DNA of 64,000 bases, taken from the NCBI RefSeq assembly GCF_023073415.1, contig NZ_JADPJL010000067.1:16808-80807 (forward strand), read 5' to 3'. Both the position numbers and the translations under genes were made by a program. Below are positions 10,603 to 19,456 of this stretch, in pieces (position 1 is the first letter of the stretch; every line of letters starts with the position of its first letter). Origin of the DNA: Bradyrhizobium sp. 190. Lineage in GTDB: Bacteria > Pseudomonadota > Alphaproteobacteria > Rhizobiales > Xanthobacteraceae. Under the pieces are notes generated by a model. It was not told the DNA's origin. It ran no database searches and worked only from the letters and a program-made list of their open reading frames with translations.

Positions 10603-11984
10603 ATGACATTTAATCACGGCCTTACGGTCCTTCCCAATGTTCCGCTCTGGCACGAAGAGACCGGGCTTCGGACTGCGCTGTACTGCGACATCGATGCCGA
10701 CGTTGCGATTGTCGGTGGAGGCTATACGGGTTTGTGGACCGCCTACTACCTGTTGAAAGCCGACCCGACCCTGAACGTCGTGATCATCGAGCGGGAGCAT
10801 GTCGGGTACGGCGCCTCCGGGCGCAACGGTGGATGGGCGTCCGCAATCTTCCCACTCTCGCTGCAGCACGTCGCCAAATCTTCCTCCACGCGGCCGCGCT
10901 CTCGCTTCAGTCGGCCATGAACGACACAGTCGACGAGATCGGCCATGTCTTGCGTGACGAAGGCATCGATGCCGACTACACTAAACAGGGATTTCTCTCG
11001 CTGGCCAGGTCGTCGGCGCAGGTCAGCCGCGCCCGGGCCGCCGTCCGCGCGTCCGAGGCGTTTGGCCTGCCTAACCAGTGGCGGCTGATGGATGGCCGAG
11101 AAGCTACCGCATTGGTGGCGGCCGAGGGATGCGTCGGTGCGCTCTACACCGATCATTGCGCGGTTGTACACCCCGGCCGTCTCGTGCGCGGCCTCGCGCG
11201 GGTCGTCGAGGCCCTCGGCGCTTGCATCTACGAGAGAACTCCCGCGACGAGCTTCTCGAAGAACAACATCACCACCCCTGGCGGCAGCGTTCGCGCCCCC
11301 GTCGTTGTTCGCGCGACCGAGGGATTTACGACGCAGTTTAAAGAGTACCGCCGTGCCCTCATCCCGCTGTACTCGCTCGTCCTCGCAACCGAACCTCTCT
11401 CGGAGCGCTTGCGAACGGAGTTAAACCTCAACCATCGTATGGCTTTCAACGATATGCGCCACCTGCGGGTTTATGCCCAGGTGACAGCCGACGGCCGGCT
11501 GGTTTTCGGCGGTAGAGGTGCGCCATATCACTTCGGTTCGAAGGTTTCCTCGCAGTACGACCTCGTAGATGACGTGCACGAGAAAATTCAAGCTACCATG
11601 ACGGAGTTCTTTCCCGCCCTGAGCGGAGTGCGGGTGACCCATCGGTGGGGCTGTGCACTTGCGGTTCCGCGCGACTGGCACCCGTCCGTCGGTCTGGATC
11701 GCAAGACCGGCGTGGCATGGGCAGGTCAGTATGTCGGAGACGGCGTCGCGACGAGCAATCTTGCAGGACGCATCCTGCGCAACCTGATCCTCTTGCGCGA
11801 CGAAGAGATCAACCATCTGCCGATCGTCAATCACCGTTCGCCGCAATGGGAGCCCGAGCCCTTCCGTTGGCTCGGCGTAAATCTTGGCCACTATGCGGCA
11901 GGTATCGGAGACGCCGAGGAGCGCCTCGCAAAGCGCCCTTCCCGCGTCGCGGGCGTGCTCGAGTCGTTGACCGGCGCTCACTGA
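10603..11984 (+). pseudogene. FAD-dependent amine/amino acid oxidase (DAO family, OrdL/PuuB-like), frameshifted
   Basis: The N-terminus (LTVLPNVPLWHEETGLRTAL) and the FAD motif DVAIVGGGYTGLWTAYYLL match gamma-glutamylputrescine oxidase-type proteins. After GRNGGWASAIFPLSLQHV the frame changes near 10.88 kb, and the rest of the enzyme, including the C-terminal FAD contact region WAGQYVGDGVATSNLAGR, follows in another frame to 11984. A single indel seems to be the only lesion, so inactivation is recent or a sequencing error is possible. It forms a unit with the cupin gene 33 bases downstream. Confidence 0.85.
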
Positions 11985-12017
11985 CGACATCAGTTACAGA
12001 ACCCAAAGGAGATCCGA

Positions 12018-12368
12018 ATGACCGCCATGACACTTATCAAGGGCGTCGACGTTACTTCCGGCCATCTTCCACCCGCTGGTCAGCGTCCCGGGGCCGACAA
12101 GGGCGATCCGCAACTCGGCTTGCTCAAGATTGCTCCGAATGCCAAAGGCAACATCAGCATCTGGGAATGCCAGCCCGGCGGGTGGCCCATAAACGATCGT
12201 CCTGACACTGAAGTGGCCTTCATTCTGTCGGGCAAGGCAATCATCACTGACGAAGCCACTAGCAAGGCCAACGCCGTCACTGCAGGCGATTTTGTGGTCT
12301 TGCCTCCGGGCTGGACCGGCCGTTGGGATGTGATCGAAACGATCCGCAAGGTCTACGCCATCTACTAA
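12018..12368 (+). CDS. Small cupin-domain protein (DUF861-like)
   Basis: 116 residues with a strong AAAGGAG 6 bases before ATG 12018. The single beta-barrel carries SIWECQPGGWPINDRPDTEV and then AGDFVVLPPGWTGRWDV, the pattern of the EutQ/DUF861 cupins often found beside OrdL-like oxidases and polyamine or aminoalcohol genes. A second methionine at codon 4 is an alternative start. Intact although its upstream partner is frameshifted. Function unknown. Confidence 0.9.
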   Translation: MTAMTLIKGVDVTSGHLPPAGQRPGADKGDPQLGLLKIAPNAKGNISIWECQPGGWPINDRPDTEVAFILSGKAIITDEATSKANAVTAGDFVVLPPGWTGRWDVIETIRKVYAIY

Positions 12369-12819
12369 CGCCTGGTTACACCACGTCCGGAAGACGCCGG
12401 ATGATCGCGGAGTGCGCGGCTTGCGCGCGCTCCCCGATATGGTGTCGAAAGGACGGGTCAGACGCTCCAGCTTTTGGAAGCATCGTGGGTCGTGACGATA
12501 GGATCAAAAGCCAAGTCGTATGATCGCCATCAAGCCATCTGGCGTCGGCCTGCCAAGACGGCAGCGCTCTCCGTTGAGGCCGCCCCGCATTGGCGCAAGC
12601 TGAGAGGCCGCCTGAACACAGCAATGGGTGAAATTCTCGGGCTGATCCGCCCCTCATCTTTACTGCCAGCTAAAAGACGAACGGACCCTTTGTCAAATGT
12701 GAAATTCTTGGAGTATATTTCACAGACATTAACACACGGCGGTTACATTCCACCTCACCATGGCAGCAGGTCTGAAGGGGCACGCCGAAGAGGTTTAGAC
12801 GGTCCGATCCTTTAAAGTT
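12369..12819. other. Gap without recognisable gene
   Basis: Lies between the cupin stop and the Lrp remnant. Only short unmotivated frames occur on either strand. Confidence 0.5.
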
Positions 12820-13030
12820 CGGCAACCTCTCCGCTGCCTGTCGAAACACGCCAGGCGGCACCGCACGGTCGCCAACTTCATGCACATTGCGAAGCTGGAT
12901 TGGATGCGGGCCACGTGTGGCAGCCGCGACAGTTCGCTGCGGTGGACGCGCTCGTAATCCTCGATATCGCACACAAGGACAATCGCGAGATAGTCGTCGC
13001 TACCAGACATCAGAACGGTGCCGCTCTGAA
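12820..13030 (-). pseudogene. Lrp/AsnC-family regulator, C-terminal remnant
   Basis: The minus strand reads GTVLMSGSDDYLAIVLVCDI, then EDYERVHRSELSRLPHVARIQSSFAM, the end of the RAM domain of Lrp-type regulators. The helix-turn-helix half is missing: homology stops near 13030, where alanine dehydrogenase sequence begins on the other strand. Probably the former divergent regulator of ald. Confidence 0.75.
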
Positions 13031-13685
13031 GCGTTACAGCGGCGGTCGCGGCCTGCTGCTCGGCGGCGTTCCCGGCGTCAGCCCGGCAAGAGTTGCCGTT
13101 ATCGGTGGCGGCATGGTCGGAACGCACGCGGCACGCATGGCAGCAGGTCTCGGCGCTGAGGTTTCGCTGCTCGACCGCTCGATACGCAGGCTGCGCGAGC
13201 TTGATGAACTGTTCGAAGGTCGCGTCCGCACGCGATATTCGACGATGCAGGCGATCCAGGACGAGGTATTCGCTGCCGACGTCGTCATCGGAACGGTCCT
13301 TGTGCCGGGCGCAAGCGCCCCCAAGTTGGTCACCCGAGCGATGCTGAGCAAGATGCAAAAGGGCGCAGTGCTGGTTGACGTCGCCATCGACCAGGGTGGC
13401 TGCTTCGAAACATCGCATGCGACTACGCACGCGGATCCGACATACGAAGTCGGAGGAATCATCCACTATTGCGTTGCGAATATGCCCGGCGCCGTCCTGC
13501 TGACGTCGAGCCATGCCTTGAACAATGCGACCTTGCCGTTCGGGCTCGCGCTGGCTGCCAAGGGCATTGCCGCGGTGCGCGACAATCCGCACCTTCTGGC
13601 CGGCCTCAACGTACTTGCCGGCCGGATCGTCAACAAGGCGGTCGCGGACAGCCTCGGCATGAACCACACCCCGTTTGCGGCATGA
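13030..13685 (+). pseudogene. ald: Alanine dehydrogenase, N-terminally truncated
   Basis: The C-terminal two thirds of alanine dehydrogenase are in one frame to the stop at 13685: GGRGLLLGGVPGVSPARVAV, the NAD motif IGGGMVGTHAARMAAGLGAE, VLVDVAIDQGGCFETSHATT and the family end YCVANMPGAV. The substrate-binding N-terminal domain is absent, replaced by the inverted Lrp remnant. The enzyme would interconvert L-alanine and pyruvate, useful beside a pyruvate-dependent aminotransferase. Non-functional here. Confidence 0.85.
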
Positions 13686-13722
13686 CGTGACGCTGGCGTC
13701 CAACTCGTTTCCTCCCTGACTT

Positions 13723-13750
13723 GGGCCGCTCACCGGAGCGCCCATTTTTT
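13723..13750 (+). terminator. Rho-independent terminator after ald
   Basis: GGGCCGCTC, a short ACCG loop and GAGCGCCC form a GC-rich stem with one bulged base, followed by ATTTTTT. It lies 38 bases past the ald stop. Confidence 0.7.
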
Positions 13751-14017
13751 ATCAGTTACGGCGAGCATACCTATGAAAAAATTCGCGTCGACGGTTGGTT
13801 GATGCCGCCCTCCCGCCCACTTGGATCTCGTTGGAGCCGGCAAAGATCGAGACCTTGCGGCTGTTGAAGTAGCTAGATGCGATCTCGTTATCATTCCGGT
13901 CGACATCGCCTCGACGCTGTGGCAGCTCTGTGAGCCTTCTCGTTGAGAGCGCAGAGAGTCGGCTCTGAACATTGTTTCGCCGGAACTGTCACCTGAAGCG
14001 TTCCATCCAGCGGTAGA

Positions 14018-15137
14018 CTAGCCGCGTCGCGGTCCTGCTGACAGCTTGATCTCGCCCAGGCGCTTCTGCGCGCGTCTGCGCAAAACACCGACGATGCCCA
14101 TCGGCAAATAGTACACTGTGAGGATGAAGAGCAGTCCAAGCCATAACATCCACCGGTCGGGAGACAAGATTTGGCCGATGATCGGTATGGGGTCAAGCAC
14201 GCCGCCCGCCGATTTTAGCAAGTCCTGCAGTACCCCTGGGCGACGAGAAACGCGGTCGCACCCAAAACGCTTCCGTAGAGGGTTCAGATACCGCCGATGA
14301 TGACGATCATCAGGATGTCGAGCATGATTTGAACGAAAGTGACGCATCGGGTCCCGAATAGCGCAGCCACAGCGACAACATCACCCCGGCAAGACAAGCA
14401 AAAGCTGCCGCGACGATGTTCGAAATCGTGCGGAAGACGACGACGGGATAGCCGATCGCCTCAGCCCTAAATTCGTTATCCCGGATGGCCAGCAGGACGC
14501 GTCCGAACGGCGAGTTAACGATTCGAAGCAGTAAGAGCAACAAGACCAGGCTCGTCGCAAAGATCAGATAGTAGCAGAGTAACTTGCCATCTATGGTCAA
14601 ACCGAAGACCTCCGAATCAAACAGGCGGAAGCTCGGCATCAAGGCCAGCGGCAGGCGGAAAATAATGCCGTCTTCCCCGCCTGTCACACTCGAGACTTGG
14701 ATCGCAAGCGTCTGCACAGCCGCCGACAGGGCAAGCGTAATCATCGAGAAGAATATTGCCCGCACTCTCAACGAGAACAGGCCGATGGCCAGCGCGAGCA
14801 CGCTTGATACCGCGATGGCCGTAAGGGTGCCAACGGCCACGGCTCCCCAACTAGGTCACATTCGTACGATTGCGATGCCGACGCCATAGGCGCCCACCCC
14901 GAAAAAGACGGTATGGGCGAAGCTGAAGATTCCGGTGTAGCCGAGCAACAGGTCGAAGCTTGCTGCCAGTACTGCGAATATCATGATCTTGACACAGATG
15001 CTGATCGCCTTGGCTCCTCCCAGCATGAACGGGCCAAGAAGGAGCATCAAAACAATTGCGACGAGCAGCACTACGAGGAACCGGCTCCCCGGCCGGTCCG
15101 TGGAAATCAGACGTGTCCGGTCAATGGAGGTGCTCAT
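14018..15137 (-). pseudogene. livM: Branched-chain amino acid ABC transporter permease LivM, frameshifted
   Basis: Starts MSTSIDRTRLISTDRPGSRF at 15137 and shows LivM segments in order: FDLLLGYTGIFSFAHTVFFG, MITLALSAAVQTLAIQVSS, RVLLAIRDNEFRAEAIGYPV and a C-terminal LILTVYYLPMGIVGVLRRRA-like end. These lie in at least three frames (breaks near 14.86, 14.34 and 14.2 kb), so no complete permease is made. The hydrophobic membrane segments are obvious in each piece. Last gene of the livG-F-H-M set. Confidence 0.88.
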
Positions 15138-16092
15138 CGCACACCCGCCGAATACAACCCGTTTGGGCGCCACAGAAGAACTGCCGCCATGACAGCGATG
15201 TTCGAGAACAGGCGACTTTCGGCTCGATAAAGCTCGCGTAGTTCGTGGTAATGCCGACCAGGAGAGCGCCCAGGAGAGCGCCGCCCGTAGATCCAAGCCC
15301 GCCGATAATAATGACGATGAAGACCAGCACGCCCAGTTGGCTGCCGATCTGCGGTACGAGGGTCTGCTGATTGAGGCCCCACATCACGCCACCGAAGCCA
15401 GCCAGCGCGCAGCCCGACACGAAGGTAGCAACAAACAAGCGGCGCACGCGGTAGCCAAGCGCCTCGACCATTTCACGATCGTGAACACCCGCCCGTATCA
15501 AGAGCCCGACCTTCGTTTGAGTGAAGACGAAATATTGGCCGGCGAAAACAAGAGCTCCGACCAAGAAGGCGAAGGCCCGATAGCGCTCCACCGCGACATC
15601 GCCGAAGGCGAAGGCTCCGCTTAGGAACGGCGGCAACGTCACGCTGACTTGCTGTACTCCCCAGATGATCTTGATGATCTCTTCGCCGACGATCAGACCA
15701 CCCGTCGTTAGCAGGATCTGCATCAGATGGTCGCCGTAAACCGGTTTGACCAACAATCGTTCGAAAATCAGCCCGGCTACTGCAGCTCCGACCGTGGCTG
15801 CTATTAACGCGAGAGCTATGACGAGCAGATTGTCGCCTAGGTAGGGTGAGACGACATAGCCGCTCAAGGCGACGAAAATCGTCGCCGACAAATAGGCACC
15901 TGCAGTGATGAAGATGCCCTGACCGAAGTTAAGAACGTCCATCAAGCCGAAGACGATCGTCATGCCGGAAGCGATGGTAAAGATGATCATCCCCATCGCC
16001 AGCCCGGCGATCGTCAGCGTGCACCATCTACTGGCACTGCCGATGGCGAAATAAGCCAGCCCCATCAGAAGCGGCAACAAGGCCAGGGGCAT
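15134..16092 (-). pseudogene. livH: Branched-chain amino acid ABC transporter permease LivH, 3'-frameshifted
   Basis: The frame runs from 16092 with typical LivH sequence: MTIVFGLMDVLNFGQGIFIT, RAGVHDREMVEALGYRV, and VIIIGGLGSTGGALLGALLV. Near 15.215 kb the frame shifts; the true C-terminus (SNIAVMAAVLLWRPNGLYSAG) is in the next frame and ends at 15134, overlapping the livM start. As read, the ORF ends out of frame at 15121 with a scrambled tail of about 30 residues. Nearly intact, so it might retain some function, but its partners do not. Confidence 0.85.
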
Positions 16093-16123
16093 AGAGGCAT
16101 CATATCGGAACGGTTCATGGGCA

Positions 16124-16846
16124 TTACGCGAAACCTAGTTGTGATTTGAGTAGATCTTCGCGCTCGAAGTATTCCTTCGCCGGGCCGACGCGGACGATCT
16201 TTCCTGAATCGATGACCGCGACGTCGTCACCGACCTCACGAGCGAGATGCAAATTCTGCTCGACTAGCAGAATGCTCGCACCGCTTTCCTTGAGCTTGAT
16301 CATAGCACCTGCCATGTTGTCGATGATCGCTGGGCGCCAGCCCCTTGCTCGGCTCGTCGATCAGAAGCATCTCGCGTGGCTCCACAATCGCACGTGCCAT
16401 TGCTACCATCTGCTTCTGGCCGCCTGAGAGTTTGCCTGCAGGCCGGTTCCAGAATTTCTGCACAGCGGGAAACAGCTGGAAGATCCATTCGAGACGTCCT
16501 TGATCGAGGTCCGAGAGGCGGGATGCTTGTCTGCCCGCCAGCAGCAGATTCTCCTTTACGCAGAGGTCCGGAAAGACGCCATGTTCTCGGGAACGTAGGC
16601 GATGCCGAGACGGGATATGTCCGAAGTGGGACGCCCGAAAACGTCGGTCGCACCGAAGCTGATGCGCCCGCGCGAGGCCGGCCACAAGCCCATGATTGTT
16701 CGCAACGTCGTCGACTTGCCTGCGCCGTTGCGACCAAGCAGAAGAGTGATGCGATTCCGCTCGGCCCGAAAGCTCACGCCCTGCAAAATGTGGTAAAGGC
16801 CGATATATGTATGCACATTTTCGAGGTTCAGAAGTGACGGGGTCAT
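16124..16846 (-). pseudogene. livF: Branched-chain amino acid ABC transporter ATPase LivF, frameshifted
   Basis: The N-terminal part carries the Walker A motif LLLGRNGAGKSTTLRTIMGL. After AYVPENMASF the frame changes (near 16.56 kb) and the signature GKLSGGQKQMVAMARAIVEP with Walker B MLLIDEPSKGLAP follows. A second shift near 16.33 kb leads to SGASILLVEQNLHLAREVGD and the stop at 16124. All LivF landmarks are present but in three frames. Confidence 0.88.
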
Positions 16847-17178
16847 GTTGAGCCTCTTTTCGACCTCTTGCCCGTCCCCAGGTAGGCTTCTTGCACGATT
16901 GCGGATTGGATGACGTCGCTCGGCGCACCATCCGCAACCAATTGGCCATTGTGAAGTACGATGATCCGATCCGCGAGATCCCGGACGACGTCCATCTTGT
17001 GCTCGACAAGAAGGATCGTCTTGTGGTTCACGGTCTTCAACTTGCGAATGAGATCCAGAATAACTGGCACTTCATCGGCGCTCATGCCCGCTGTCGGCTC
17101 GTCGAACATGTACACTTTCGGATCCATAGCAATCAGCATGGCGACTTCCAATTTCCGTTGATCGCCGTGCGAGAGATA
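16843..17178 (-). pseudogene. livG: Branched-chain amino acid ABC transporter ATPase LivG, 5'-truncated
   Basis: Only the last third remains: SHGDQRKLEVAMLIAMDPKV, Walker B FDEPTAGMSADEV and ILLVEHKMDVVRDLADRIIV. Homology stops at about 17178, where an IS256 transposase fragment begins on the opposite strand; Walker A is lost. The stop overlaps the livF start by 4 bases, the usual arrangement. Confidence 0.88.
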
Positions 17179-17523
17179 CATGCTGAAATACGAGAAGGCC
17201 GCCGATTGCCTGAGCAAGGATCGAGACACGCTGCTTGCTTTCTACGACTTCCCAGCCGAGCACTGGAAACATTTACGGACCACCAACCCCATTGAAAGCA
17301 CCTTCGCCACCGTGCGCCACCGCACGATCCGATCGAAGGGCTGCTGTCTAACAGGACCGCGCTCGCAATTGTCTTCAAGCTGCTGGAAGCCGCGCAGAAA
17401 AGCTGGCGCCGTCTCGATGGCACCAACCAGTTACCAAAACTCGTTCTTGGTGTGACATTCAACGACGGGATCGAGGTCATCGCCAAGCCGACCGACCGTC
17501 AGCTCACAACCGCCGCCGCCTGA
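17179..17523 (+). pseudogene. IS256-family transposase, C-terminal fragment
   Basis: Reads CLSKDRDTLLAFYDFPAEHW, then TNPIESTFATVRHRTIRSKG, followed after a frameshift near 17.345 kb by LDGTNQLPKLVLGVTFNDGI and a stop at 17523. This is the C-terminal part of an IS256/Mutator transposase. Its left edge replaces the 5' part of livG, so the IS (or a deletion from it) truncated the transporter operon. Confidence 0.88.
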
Positions 17524-17529
17524 CCGGCT

Positions 17530-17970
17530 CCGGCCGTCACCAAAAATTGGCGATAGCTCGCCAACTCGGGGCAAGGCCCGCTCGTATCCAATGGGCGCGA
17601 ATAACGGAGTTTGCGTGCCAATAGGCGCGCATTGTCGAAGTTCCCGAAGCCGCTATCGCCGTCAACAGCCGCAGGCAGTCGGTTCGAGTCCAGTGTGTGC
17701 TTGACCACGTCGACGAGTTTGGTCCCGTGAAGCTTCTTTCGCATCGTGCTAGCTGAGAGAGGATGCAATTGACAGGCGGCATGCCCAAAAGCTTTTACAA
17801 CCGGCGCGCTCCATGAACGCGCCGGACAGCCCATCATTCGTCTCCACAAGAAAGGAGAAGTAGCGGTTGAAGCAGATGTGAAGGCGCGCGATGCGCCCGC
17901 GATCGGCCAGCGCATCCCAGCGGATTGGATAGGGTCCCGGGGTCCTAACAGATTGTGGTTGATTTCGCAT
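17530..17970 (-). pseudogene. PEP mutase/isocitrate lyase superfamily remnant
   Basis: The minus strand gives FLVETNDGLSGAFMERAGCK, FWACRLSIASSLS, then after a frameshift DGDSGFGNFDNARLLARKL. This order (an EAHNGLSA-like motif, the WASGLS-like motif, then DGDTGYGN) matches phosphoenolpyruvate mutase/phosphonopyruvate hydrolase-type enzymes. It is truncated near 17530 beside the IS256 fragment. Possibly once part of phosphonate metabolism. Confidence 0.65.
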
Positions 17971-18051
17971 CCCGAACTCCTTTCAGGTGACGTTTGACGG
18001 CCCGATCCTCATTCACCGGCAGCTGACACGCTTCTGATATCTAGATCAATT

Positions 18052-18796
18052 ACTAGCGTTGGTAGTTGACCAGGCGCAAACTACTGTGAAGTTTGGTGCC
18101 GTGCCTGAGGAGGTGCTGTTCGATAATGCGCGTGCGCTGGTCGTGGAACACGATGCCACGACGCACACCGTCGTGTTCAATGATAAGCTGACCGCGTTGC
18201 CAAGCACTGGGGCTTCGGCCACGGGCCTGCGCGCCATATCGAGCCCGCACCAAGGGCAAGACCGAGAATGGCTTCGGCTACGTCAAGCGGAACGCGGTCG
18301 CCGGGCGCACCTTCCCGAGCTGGGAGGCTTTTGAGGCGCACCTTGAGGCTTGGACGCGGGAGATCGCCGACCTACGTCAGCATGGCACGACTGGCGAAGC
18401 ACCGATTGAGCGCTTCAGGCGTGATGAGGCGCTTGCGCTGAAGCCCATCGCGGGGAGGCCGCCCTTCCAGGCCGCTCGTGAACTGATCCGGCGCGTGCAG
18501 GCCGACTGCGCGGTCGAGATCGATGGCAACGCCTACTCTGTGCCATGGCGGCTGATCGGTGGACGGTGAGAGCGACGATCGCCGATGACGTGGTGCGCAT
18601 CCACCACGGGATCCATGAGGCGGCCGTTCATCCAGTCTGTGTCGGTCGGCGCCGTCGCGTCGTTGATCCTAAATACTTTGAGGGTCTGACAGGCTTTAAA
18701 CCGAGCCGTGCTGGCGAGCTCGCATTATCGCCTGTCGCGCCGCCGTCGCCGACGCTGCTGCGACCACTCGACGAGTACGAAGCGATTGTGGGAGGG
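18052..18796 (+). pseudogene. istA: IS21-family transposase IstA, C-terminal part, frameshifted
   Basis: Begins inside IstA (KFGAVPEEVLFDNARALVVE) and, after a frame change near 18.23 kb, continues GFGYVKRNAVAGRTFPSWEA, HGTTGEAPIERFRRDEALAL and VQADCAVEIDGNAYSVPWRL. Another break occurs near 18.57 kb. The integrase core is lost to the left. It is followed 8 bases later by istB. Confidence 0.88.
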
Positions 18797-18804
18797 GGGT
18801 TCTG

Positions 18805-19449
18805 ATGCGAGCCATTGTTCCCGACCGCCTGAGCGATATGCTGACGCGCCTGAAGCTGACGGCTGTCCGCGACCAGTTTGATGGGTTGTTGGATGAAGCC
18901 GGCCGACAAGAGCTGAGCCTATGCGAGACTCTGGTGCTGCTGTGCGAGCGCGAGATCGCCCGCAAGGATGAACGGCGCATCGAGATGACGCTCAAACTTG
19001 CTCGCTTCCCGTTCGTTCGCGATCTGTCGGGCTTCGACTTCTCGGCCCAGCCCTGCTCGATCCCAAGCAGATACGAGAGCTTGCGAGCGCCCGCTGGATC
19101 GCCAATGGCGAGAACGTGCTGCTGCTTGGGCCACCTGGCGTTGGCAAGACGCACATTGCGGTCGCTCTTGGGCGCGAAGCGATTCTGGCTGGGCATTCCG
19201 TTCAGTTCGTCGCAGCCACAATTGTCGTTGTGCAGCTTGCCAACGGTCACGGCGAAGGCCGGCTCGAGGAGCGGCTCGCGCAATTTGCCAAGCCAAAGCT
19301 CCTGATCATCGACGAGCTCGGGTATCTGCCCTTTGAGCCCAATGCCGCGCATGGTTCTTCCAGCTTGTTAGCCGTCGTTACGAGAGAGGCGCGATCCTGC
19401 TGACCAGCAATCGCAGCGTCGGCGAGTGGGGCTCTGTCTTCAGCGACCC
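18805..19449 (+). pseudogene. istB: IS21-family helper ATPase IstB, 5' part (interrupted)
   Basis: Starts MRAIVPDRLSDMLTRLKLTA at 18805. A frameshift near 19.07 kb precedes the AAA+ Walker A in LLLGPPGVGKTHIAVALG and Walker B in KLLIIDELGYLPFEP. It stops being IstB at the conserved GEWGSVF-DP codons near 19440. The 3' part of the same gene resumes at 22071, after a serine-recombinase element. Confidence 0.88.
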
Positions 19450-19456
19450 GATGACT

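Noticed and set aside
12795..13745. 316-codon minus-strand ORF
   Set aside because: Mostly the antisense of alanine dehydrogenase; only its last 70 codons (Lrp remnant) are real homology.
17670..17705. tRNA T-loop-like GGTTCGAGTCC
   Set aside because: No acceptor stem or anticodon arm around it; it lies in the PEP mutase-like remnant.
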